Shown piece by piece: positions 1 to 5,261 of a stretch of 5,261 bases of DNA (positions are counted from its first letter, which is position 1; every line of letters begins with the position of its first letter). A program made the translations under genes and the position numbers. The notes below the pieces were generated by a model. The model saw only the letters and a program-made list of their open reading frames with translations. It searched no databases and had not been told where the DNA came from. Origin of the DNA: Bacilli bacterium (GTDB lineage: Bacteria > Bacillota_I > Bacilli_A > Haloplasmatales > Haloplasmataceae). The stretch covers positions 1-5,261 of the forward strand of contig JAAZCR010000122.1 in assembly GCA_012513195.1 (NCBI GenBank). The letters are read 5' to 3'.

Positions 1-14
1 CATTTTTTTTATAC

Positions 15-45
15 AAAAATGGTGTGAGTTTATTCACCCACACCA
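15..45 (-). terminator. Hairpin with leftward-facing T-run (possible terminator)
   Basis: The arms TGGTGTG (20-26) and CACACCA (39-45) pair perfectly around a 12-nt loop. Read on the - strand, the stem is followed at once by five T, as in an intrinsic terminator. On the + strand it is followed by A residues, so it does not terminate rightward transcription. No leftward gene lies to its right, so its client is unclear. It could stop antisense transcription, be part of the leader of a leftward gene off the left edge, or be incidental. The T-run at 3-10 may be the tail of another rightward terminator that starts outside the window. Confidence 0.4.
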
Positions 46-60
46 AAAATTATAGAACCG

Positions 61-92
61 AAATAGGTTACAGTAATGTAACCTATTTTTTT
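61..92 (+). terminator. Rho-independent terminator of an upstream gene
   Basis: A perfect 11-bp stem is formed by AAATAGGTTAC (61-71) and GTAACCTATTT (78-88), with a 6-nt loop, AGTAAT. The T-run spans 86-92 and partly overlaps the stem. This is a textbook intrinsic terminator for + strand transcription. It implies a rightward gene ending to the left of the window, and it insulates the promoter just downstream. The mirror orientation has only three T, so it looks one-directional. Confidence 0.85.
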
Positions 93-99
93 AATTACT

Positions 100-128
100 T
101 TGACAATTGGACGATAATGTTTTACAAT
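100..128 (+). promoter_or_regulatory. Sigma-A-type promoter of the esterase lipoprotein gene
   Basis: A perfect -35 box, TTGACA (100-105), is followed by a 17-nt spacer and the -10 box TACAAT (123-128), one mismatch from consensus. Transcription should start near 135, giving a short leader of about 25 nt before the ATG at 161. The SD is AGAAAGG (146-152), 8 nt before the start codon. No operator-like dyad is evident here, so expression is probably strong and constitutive unless a repressor site lies unseen. Confidence 0.85.
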
Positions 129-160
129 GGAGTCATGTTTTTTAAAGAAAGGTTAAAGGG

Positions 161-1774
161 ATGAAGTACCTAATCTTTGTAATTCTTAGTGTGCTACTAA
201 TATTAACTGGATGCCATGTTAAGAATCAAACTACTGTTACCACCACATTAACGACGGAAGAAAGAACGTCAACAACAGAAAACACAACTACAGAAGATTT
301 AGGAGTAACCCCAACAAAGGAACCAATATTACCTTCAGTAATAAGTAATAATATGATTTTTCAACAACATAAACCGATTCGCGTCTGGGGTAAAGCAGAA
401 TCAGGAGTTATCATTAACGTTAAAATGATTCGCGATAAAGACCAAGAAGTAATTTATAGCGATAAAGTTACTACTGGTGAAGATGGTAATTGGTTAATCG
501 AATTCCCAGCGCTTGAGGGCTCATTTGATAAATATTATTTTGTCATTAGCGACCTTTTACATGAGATAACGATTAACGATGTTGTTGGAGAAGTGTGGGT
601 TGCTGGTGGTCAATCGAATATGGATGTAGAGTTAAGATATATTATCAATGGTCGTTACTATTTAAACACCGCGAACTATGAACATATCAGAATCTTTTAC
701 CAAAAACTAACCCCATTTGATAATAACAACGCTGACTTTTCATACTTTCCTGAGTTTGATGTTCAAGATGGGCAGTGGGTAAAAGCGATAAGTGGTGATA
801 ATGTTGCTAATTGTTCAGGTATAGGTTATATTTTTGCTTTGACATTATATAATGAGTTAAATGTTCCAGTAGGAATTATTAATACCTCAAAAGGTGGTAG
901 TAGCATCCATACTTGGATGAGTAGAGAAATTATCGATAAAACATCAGAAGTTAAATCTTATGTTCAATCAATTGGTGCTTATAAAACACCATCAACTTGG
1001 AATAACTGGCGTAACAACAAAGAATTCTGGCAACAAAACTATAATCAAGCTACGGCCATGTACAATCATAAGATTGCACCTTTGACAAACCTGAACATTA
1101 AAGGGTTTGTCTGGTATCAAGGAGAGAATGATTGTAAAGTACCAGGATACTATTACTACGCTTTAAATGCGTTAATAAAAGATTATAGTGAGAAGTTTAG
1201 AACGGAGAATTTACCGTTTGCAATTATCCAATTAGCTCCTCGTAGTGATATTACTCAAGATTTTTATCCTGATTTCTTATTAACACAACACCGAGTTGTA
1301 AAAGATCATCCTGAAACTCGCGCTATAATCCCCATTCATGATCTTGATTTAACCTGGAACTATGGCGATTATTACGATCGCCAACCAGTACATCCTTTAG
1401 ATAAAGTTCCCGTTGGAACTAGAGCTGCTAAAGCGATGTTGACATTAATATATAATCATGAAATAGATTATTTAGCACCTGAATATACCCATCATGAATT
1501 AATCGGTAATGAAGTTCATATCTACTTTAATCATGCTGATTCTGGTTTACAAACCAAAAATAGTAATAAAATTAAGATGTTACAAGTTATTAAGAAAGAT
1601 GGATCAAGAGTAAACGTTGATGGTACTATTCAAGGTAATAAAATTATTATTACTTATAATAACTGGGATGAAATTCAATTCATAGCATATGGTTATGCAG
1701 CGATGAATCATGATGCGAACTTGTTCAACGCGTTAGATGTACCCGTAGTCCCATTTAAGATTAAATTAGTTTAA
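161..1774 (+). CDS. Secreted SASA-type carbohydrate O-acetylesterase lipoprotein
   Basis: The 537-aa product is predicted to be anchored outside the cell membrane and to remove acetyl groups from sugars. Residues 1-18 are a lipoprotein signal peptide: K2, a hydrophobic stretch, then lipobox LTGC with C18 as lipidation site. Residues 24-44 are a Thr-rich spacer (13 of 21 are Thr). A beta-rich region follows (about 57-145), opening with LPSVISNNMIFQQ and RVWGKAESG, typical of sialate O-acetylesterases. The SGNH-like catalytic domain shows GQSNM (150-154, nucleophile S152), NTSKGGSSIHTW (241-252) and WYQGEN (318-323). The catalytic His is probably H411 in VHP, followed by the usual K-x-x-VG-x-R pattern. 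The family C-terminal signature appears as NLFNALDVPVVPF (520-532). The acidic partner is uncertain, with D406 one candidate. The real substrate (sialic acid, xylan or another acetylated glycan) cannot be told from sequence. No sugar-transport or glycosidase genes are adjacent. The start is supported by the SD and signal peptide. Confidence 0.88.
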   Translation: MKYLIFVILSVLLILTGCHVKNQTTVTTTLTTEERTSTTENTTTEDLGVTPTKEPILPSVISNNMIFQQHKPIRVWGKAESGVIINVKMIRDKDQEVIYSDKVTTGEDGNWLIEFPALEGSFDKYYFVISDLLHEITINDVVGEVWVAGGQSNMDVELRYIINGRYYLNTANYEHIRIFYQKLTPFDNNNADFSYFPEFDVQDGQWVKAISGDNVANCSGIGYIFALTLYNELNVPVGIINTSKGGSSIHTWMSREIIDKTSEVKSYVQSIGAYKTPSTWNNWRNNKEFWQQNYNQATAMYNHKIAPLTNLNIKGFVWYQGENDCKVPGYYYYALNALIKDYSEKFRTENLPFAIIQLAPRSDITQDFYPDFLLTQHRVVKDHPETRAIIPIHDLDLTWNYGDYYDRQPVHPLDKVPVGTRAAKAMLTLIYNHEIDYLAPEYTHHELIGNEVHIYFNHADSGLQTKNSNKIKMLQVIKKDGSRVNVDGTIQGNKIIITYNNWDEIQFIAYGYAAMNHDANLFNALDVPVVPFKIKLV

Positions 1775-1785
1775 GTCTAAACATC

Positions 1786-1864
1786 TTACCTCCTAATTAA
1801 CTTATATATGAATGTTTATCATGAAATCAGGCATAATAAAAATAAACTAAATATTAGGAGGTAA
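1786..1864 (+). promoter_or_regulatory. Inverted repeat that can mask the SD of the 62-aa gene
   Basis: TTACCTCCTAAT (1786-1797) is the exact reverse complement of ATTAGGAGGTAA (1853-1864). The downstream arm contains the whole AGGAGG SD site (1856-1861) of the gene starting at 1867. In RNA the arms would form a 12-bp stem with a 55-nt loop, hiding the ribosome binding site. The upstream arm begins 11 nt after the esterase stop codon, so a ribosome finishing that gene might partly cover it. The pairing is seen directly; a regulatory role is inferred. It lacks a T-run and is not a terminator. Confidence 0.55.
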
Positions 1865-1866
1865 CC

Positions 1867-2055
1867 ATGGAAGATATAAAGAAGCAAAATAGCGTACCAG
1901 AAGATAAAAAAGATAAATCGAAATCCATTATAGTAGATTATTCCATCGATAAAGATTTACAAGTTAATAAAGATAGTCGAGAGGATATCGAAATAGGTGA
2001 AGAACATACACCTGAAAATAAAGAAAGAAAAACCGAAAAAATATATATGCCATAA
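1867..2055 (+). CDS. Small highly charged protein of unknown function
   Basis: I do not recognise this 62-aa product. It has 17 Asp/Glu and 13 Lys/Arg, so about half of its residues are charged. It has no Ala, Cys, Phe or Trp, and no membrane segment or signal peptide. The sequence looks intrinsically disordered and slightly acidic, with the only mildly hydrophobic stretch at IIVDY (21-25). It is very likely a real gene: a perfect AGGAGG sits 5 nt before the ATG (1856-1861), it ends in TAA, and a strong terminator follows within a few bases. No convincing promoter lies in the 92-nt gap after the esterase gene. It is therefore probably co-transcribed with that gene from the promoter at 100-128, although a weak CATAAT (1832-1837) might act as a -10 box. 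The SD lies in an inverted-repeat arm, suggesting control of translation. Possible roles such as a protein-binding adaptor or stress protein are only guesses. Confidence 0.72.
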   Translation: MEDIKKQNSVPEDKKDKSKSIIVDYSIDKDLQVNKDSREDIEIGEEHTPENKERKTEKIYMP

Positions 2056-2059
2056 TGAA

Positions 2060-2095
2060 AAGAATCCTTTTATCATACCGATAAAGGGATTTTTT
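2060..2095 (+). terminator. Rho-independent terminator after the 62-aa gene
   Basis: AATCCTTTTATC (2063-2074) pairs with GATAAAGGGATT (2080-2091), with a single G-T wobble and a 5-nt loop, ATACC. The T-run is 2090-2094, and A residues at 2060-2061 can extend the stem. It begins 5 nt after the stop codon and ends the esterase/small-protein transcript, separating it from the suf operon. Confidence 0.88.
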
Positions 2096-2141
2096 ATATA
2101 ATTTTATATGATTAAAAATTCACAATTTGTTTAGTATATTA

Positions 2142-2171
2142 TTGGAAAAACCTTTGGGATTTATGTATAAT
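2142..2171 (+). promoter_or_regulatory. Promoter of the suf operon
   Basis: A consensus -10 box TATAAT (2166-2171) is preceded, with an 18-nt spacer, by TTGGAA (2142-2147) as a -35 box. Transcription should start near 2178, giving a leader of only about 20 nt before sufC. The sufC SD is AGGAGG (2190-2195), 5 nt before the ATG at 2201. The terminator at 2060-2095 lies upstream, so this promoter is needed for sufC, sufD and sufS. The stretch 2096-2141 between them is AT-rich, and I see no gene in it. Confidence 0.7.
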
Positions 2172-2190
2172 TAACTCTAGAGACTTTATA
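2166..2190 (+). promoter_or_regulatory. Imperfect dyad over the suf -10 box and start (candidate operator)
   Basis: The left half has TATAA (2166-2170) and CTCT (2175-2178). The right half has AGAG (2179-2182) and TTATA (2186-2190), the exact reverse complements. The outer spacers differ by one base (4 versus 3 nt). The core CTCTAGAG is a perfect 8-bp palindrome at the expected transcription start. The position fits a repressor site. I do not recognise it as an IscR, Fur or PerR box. Short AT-rich dyads arise by chance, so this is tentative. Confidence 0.25.
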
Positions 2191-2200
2191 GGAGGACGAC

Positions 2201-3031
2201 ATGAAACCGAAACTAGAAATCAAGAATCTTCATGCTAGTGTAGAAGATAAAGAAATACTCAAAGGTGTTGATTTAACTGTCCAAGGTGGTGAGTTCCATG
2301 TTATTATGGGGCCAAATGGAACTGGTAAATCAACATTAGCTTCTGTAATAATGGGGAATCCTAAATATACAGTTACACAAGGTCAAATACTACTAAATGA
2401 TGAAGACATTACGGAGATGCCTGTGGATGAACGGGCACGTAAAGGTCTCTTCTTGGCGATGCAATATCCCCAAGAAGTACCAGGGGTAACTAATTCGGAT
2501 TTCATTAGAACCGCAATTCAAGCACGCACTGGTCAAACTGTTCCTTTATATAAATTTATAATGGAATATGACCGCGCGATTGAACGGTTAAAGATGAATA
2601 GCGACTTACCTCATCGATATTTAAATGATGGCTTCTCAGGTGGAGAAAAGAAGCGGAATGAAATTTTACAATTACTAATGTTAAAGCCTAATATTGCGAT
2701 ACTAGATGAAATCGACTCTGGTCTTGACGTAGATGCCTTAAGAATTGTTGGTGATGCGGTTAATTCAATGCGTAGCGAAACCTTTGGTTGTTTAATGATA
2801 ACTCATTATCAACGGATTCTCGATTATATTAAACCAGATAGAGTCCATGTAATGATGCAAGGCAGAATCGTCAAGAGTGGTGGTATTGAACTAATCGAAA
2901 AGATTGATAAAGAAGGTTACGATTGGATTAAAGATGAATTAGGCATCGAAGATGAACGAGTAATTATTGAAGAGGAAAATGCACGTCCATCATTACTAGG
3001 TGAATGCGCGACGCGTAAGGCATTAGAATAG
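2201..3031 (+). CDS. sufC: SufC, Fe-S cluster assembly ATPase
   Basis: This 276-aa protein is the cytoplasmic ABC-type ATPase of the SufBCD scaffold. Its ATP hydrolysis drives shape changes in SufB-SufD during iron-sulfur cluster building; it is not a transporter. All nucleotide-binding motifs are present: Walker A GPNGTGKST (37-45), Q-loop at Q88, signature FSGGEKKRNE (145-154), Walker B IAILDE (165-170), D-loop SGLD (173-176) and H-loop His202. The GGEKKRNE form of the signature and the AMQYPQEVPGVTN stretch (86-98) are diagnostic of SufC. The body matches Bacillus-type SufC through the region DWIKDELGIEDE (241-252). The tail after that is about 15 residues longer than in B. subtilis (261 aa). 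The start is fixed by AGGAGG 5 nt upstream. sufD follows after 17 nt. Confidence 0.97.
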   Translation: MKPKLEIKNLHASVEDKEILKGVDLTVQGGEFHVIMGPNGTGKSTLASVIMGNPKYTVTQGQILLNDEDITEMPVDERARKGLFLAMQYPQEVPGVTNSDFIRTAIQARTGQTVPLYKFIMEYDRAIERLKMNSDLPHRYLNDGFSGGEKKRNEILQLLMLKPNIAILDEIDSGLDVDALRIVGDAVNSMRSETFGCLMITHYQRILDYIKPDRVHVMMQGRIVKSGGIELIEKIDKEGYDWIKDELGIEDERVIIEEENARPSLLGECATRKALE

Positions 3032-3036
3032 TGATT

Positions 3037-3051
3037 GGAGGAATCTACATG
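3037..3051 (+). promoter_or_regulatory. SD site that sets the sufD start
   Basis: GGAGG (3037-3041) lies 7 nt before ATG at 3049. An in-frame GTG at 3031, which overlaps the last base of the sufC stop codon, would place this SD inside the coding region and has no SD of its own. The ATG at 3049 is therefore the better start. Confidence 0.85.
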
Positions 3052-4263
3052 TATAAAGATTCACAGTTTGAGAGCCTTAAGAACAAGCAGTCGATTCATC
3101 TAGAAACGACGCAATATCCGCGCATTGGTAAAATTAAGATGGAAAATTTTGCGTTTGATAATATAAAGACCAGTTTAGTAAAAGAAGATAAAGTTAGTGA
3201 ACTACCAGATGAGATAAAAAGTAAAATTGATGATTTTGAAAACATCATCGTGTTTAAGGATGGCAATATTATCTATACTAACTTAAATGAAAACTTCAAT
3301 AGTATTAAAATTACTAGTTTGTTTGATGCTTTAGATAATAATGATCAAGAAGTATTAAGTTTACTTGAAGAACATCTACAAACACTTAATGACGATCGTT
3401 TAGTAACATTAAATAAAACTCATTTAAACAGTTTCTTATATATAAAAGTACCTAGAAATCAAATCATTAAAGAAACTCTTAAGGTTTATATTTTAGGTAG
3501 TCGTGATCTAGCACACATGACTTTAATAAACCTTGAGACAAATAGTGAACTAACCATAGTGGAACATTTAGAGAGTTTACAATCCATTCGTTTTAATTAC
3601 ATCAGTGAAACCTATGTAAAAGATAATGCGAAATTAAACTATATCGCTATCGATCGTTTAAGCGATAATACGACAGCTTTCATTGGACGCAATGGTTACG
3701 TGCAAAATGATGCTAGTTTAGTATATGCTTTAGGACAATTGAATGATGGAAATACTTTATCGAAGAATCATATCAAGTTAATTGGACGTAACTCTTACGC
3801 GGAAAGTCGAAATGTTTTGTTTACTGATAAAGATAATACTCATATTGTATTGATAAATATGGAACATCTAGCCCCTTATAGCGTTGGTTTTATTAACAAC
3901 CATGGTATTGTTAAAGATAAGGGTTATTTATTTGTTGATGGGGTTGGTAAGATTCATCGTGGTATGAATGGTTCTAACTCCCAACAAAGCACAAGTATCA
4001 TTAATTTATCCGATGAAGCAAGAGTGAACGCCAATCCATATTTATTGATTGATGAATATGATGTTAACGCTGGTCATGGGGCTGCTATCGGTAAAGTTAA
4101 TGAAGACCAACTTTATTATTTAATGAGTCGTGGTCTTTATAAACGGGATGCCGAGAAACTCATTATCTTTGGTTTCTTAACCCCCATCTTAGAACTAATT
4201 ACGTCAGAAAATATCAAAACAAGTTTCATTAATACCATCGACAAAAAATTATCAGATGATTGA
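3049..4263 (+). CDS. sufD: SufD, Fe-S cluster assembly scaffold subunit
   Basis: The product is 404 aa from the ATG. SufD pairs with SufB, and each binds a SufC; the SufB-SufD interface is where the nascent cluster forms. The identifying part is the C-terminal core: DEYDVNAGHGAAIG (335-348) followed by LYYLMSRGL (355-363), matching the SufB/SufD family pattern DDV-x-HGA and L-F/Y-YL-x-SRG. H343 in GHGA corresponds to the conserved SufD interface histidine (His360 in E. coli). The middle (about 145-330) is the usual beta-helix-like repeat region. The N-terminal part is poorly conserved apart from YPRIGKIK (23-30). SufD rather than SufB is favoured by the length, by the position between sufC and sufS, and by the missing Cys before the HGA motif. 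The protein is somewhat shorter than B. subtilis SufD (437 aa). The end overlaps or nearly touches sufS. Confidence 0.92.
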   Translation: MYKDSQFESLKNKQSIHLETTQYPRIGKIKMENFAFDNIKTSLVKEDKVSELPDEIKSKIDDFENIIVFKDGNIIYTNLNENFNSIKITSLFDALDNNDQEVLSLLEEHLQTLNDDRLVTLNKTHLNSFLYIKVPRNQIIKETLKVYILGSRDLAHMTLINLETNSELTIVEHLESLQSIRFNYISETYVKDNAKLNYIAIDRLSDNTTAFIGRNGYVQNDASLVYALGQLNDGNTLSKNHIKLIGRNSYAESRNVLFTDKDNTHIVLINMEHLAPYSVGFINNHGIVKDKGYLFVDGVGKIHRGMNGSNSQQSTSIINLSDEARVNANPYLLIDEYDVNAGHGAAIGKVNEDQLYYLMSRGLYKRDAEKLIIFGFLTPILELITSENIKTSFINTIDKKLSDD

Positions 4264-4279
4264 AAGCGATGATAATAAT

Positions 4280-5261
4280 ATGGATGTATACAGTATTAGA
4301 AAGGATTTTTACATCCTTGTTAATAGTGATATCGTTTATTTAGATAACGCTGCTTCAACTTTAAAACCTAAACCAGTTATTGATATGATCAATTATTACA
4401 ATGAACGTTTAGGCGTAAACGTTCATCGCGGTGTTTATCGGTTAAGCCACGAAGCTACGGAATTATATGAAGGTGTACGGGAAAAAGTGGCTCAGTTATT
4501 AAACTGTCGCTTTGATGAGGTTGTATTTACCCGTGGTACCTCGAGTGCTCTCAACCTCATAGCCTTAAGTTTAGGAATGAAAATCATTGAGCCTGGTGAT
4601 GAAATTATTACCACGGAATTAGAGCACCATTCTTCAATGCTGCCGTGGCAAAATGTGGCCCGTAAGAAAAATGCGAAACTGGTTTTTGTACCGTTAGATG
4701 AGGATAAACGGATAACAGTAGAAAATTTTAAAAAAGTATTAACTGATAAAACAAAAGTAGTTGCCATCAATTATGTATCTAATACAATGGGGTATATTAC
4801 ACCCATTAAAGAGATTATTCGATTAGCTCATGAAAAAGGGGCAATCGTCATTGTGGATAGTGCTCAAGCAGTACCACACATGCCAGTGGATGTCAAAGAC
4901 TTAGATTGTGATTTTCTCGCCTTTTCTGGTCATAAAATGTGTGGACCAACTGGTATTGGTGTGCTTTATGGTAAACATCATCTGTTAGAAGAGATGGAAC
5001 CAGTAGAATTTGGTGGCGATATGATTGAAACAGTAGAACTTGAGTGTGCTACTTATAAAGAACCACCATATAAATTCGAAACAGGAACACCGATAATTGG
5101 TGGGGCTATTGGTTTAGGGGCAGCTATTGATTATATTAATAAGATTGGCTACGATTTTATCATGAAACAAGATCAACTCTTACGTGATTACATGTTACAA
5201 GAGATGAAGAAGATTCCAGGCATTACGATTTATAATCCCAAAACGGATACAGGAATTGTCA
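4280..5261 (+). CDS. sufS: SufS cysteine desulfurase, 3' end missing
   Basis: This PLP-dependent enzyme takes sulfur from cysteine, leaving alanine and an enzyme persulfide that feeds the SufBCD scaffold, in Bacillota usually through SufU. The 327 visible codons are open to the window edge. Numbered from 4280, the motifs are: YLDNAAST (20-27), NVHRGVYRLS (47-56), EHHSSMLPWQ (115-124, with H116 stacking on PLP), VDSAQAVPHM (192-201, D193 and Q196 binding PLP), SGHKMCGPTG (216-225, K219 forming the Schiff base) and FETGTP (266-271). About 80 C-terminal residues, including the catalytic Cys loop, lie outside the window. The start is uncertain. ATG 4280 aligns with the family N-terminus (B. subtilis SufS begins MNITDIREQF), but it has only a weak GAAAG upstream. 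In-frame ATG 4256 would overlap sufD by 8 nt, adds eight polar residues and has no SD. Translation is probably coupled to sufD. Confidence 0.95.
   Translation, partial: MDVYSIRKDFYILVNSDIVYLDNAASTLKPKPVIDMINYYNERLGVNVHRGVYRLSHEATELYEGVREKVAQLLNCRFDEVVFTRGTSSALNLIALSLGMKIIEPGDEIITTELEHHSSMLPWQNVARKKNAKLVFVPLDEDKRITVENFKKVLTDKTKVVAINYVSNTMGYITPIKEIIRLAHEKGAIVIVDSAQAVPHMPVDVKDLDCDFLAFSGHKMCGPTGIGVLYGKHHLLEEMEPVEFGGDMIETVELECATYKEPPYKFETGTPIIGGAIGLGAAIDYINKIGYDFIMKQDQLLRDYMLQEMKKIPGITIYNPKTDTGIV

Noticed and set aside
1762..1794. Tiny - strand open frame (7 codons) behind the mirrored AGGAGG
   Set aside because: It has only 7 codons, SD spacing is too short and it runs into the esterase 3' end. 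The AGGAGG on this strand is explained by the inverted repeat.
1832..1837. CATAAT as a -10 box for the 62-aa gene
   Set aside because: No acceptable -35 box is found 16-18 nt upstream and there is no TG extension. It is too weak to list as a promoter.
3031..3048. GTG start for sufD at 3031
   Set aside because: It overlaps the sufC stop and puts the GGAGG site inside the coding region. ATG 3049 has that SD at ideal spacing.
4492..4770. A 92-codon open frame on the - strand
   Set aside because: It lies wholly inside sufS, whose PLP-binding motifs are intact on the + strand. There is no SD and no recognisable protein, so it is a shadow frame.
1..5261. CRISPR array, tRNA, rRNA, insertion sequence or phage genes
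   Set aside because: No regularly spaced repeats, tRNA-like cloverleaf, transposase motifs or long direct repeats were seen in the window.

Overview
This is an AT-rich, chromosomal-looking window with all genes on the + strand. It has Gram-positive-style signals: TTGACA/TATAAT-type promoters, AGGAGG Shine-Dalgarno (SD) sites 5-8 nt before ATG, and short hairpin-plus-T-run terminators. Tryptophan is encoded by TGG throughout and sufD stops at TGA, so the standard bacterial code applies rather than the Mycoplasma/Spiroplasma code. Low GC, a sufC-sufD-sufS order and a secreted carbohydrate-esterase lipoprotein together suggest a low-GC Bacillota or a standard-code relative of the Mollicutes (Acholeplasma, Izemoplasma or Haloplasma-like). 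That placement is inference from style and gene order, not from a marker gene.

Layout. Positions 1-160 are intergenic. They hold a hairpin whose T-run faces left (15-45), a strong rightward terminator for a gene off the left edge (61-92), and a near-consensus promoter (100-128). Positions 161-1774 encode a lipoprotein of the sialate O-acetylesterase (SASA) type. After a 92-nt gap comes a small gene of 62 codons for a very charged protein of unknown function (1867-2055), closed by a clear terminator (2060-2095). The gap contains a perfect 12-bp inverted repeat whose downstream arm is the SD site of the small gene. A new promoter (about 2142-2171) then drives a suf operon: sufC (2201-3031), sufD (3049-4263) and sufS (from about 4280, running off the right edge).

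How the genes work together. SufC (ATPase) and SufD are parts of the SufBCD scaffold that assembles iron-sulfur clusters. SufS is the cysteine desulfurase that supplies the sulfur. In Bacillota the usual order is sufCDSUB, so sufU and sufB are expected just beyond the right edge. The esterase and the 62-aa gene have no obvious link to Fe-S assembly and are separated from it by a terminator and a fresh promoter.

Most of the window is ordinary, recognisable biology, and I see no clear new multi-gene system. The best candidates for something undescribed are the SD-masking inverted repeat with its charged small protein, and an imperfect dyad over the -10 and start region of the suf promoter.
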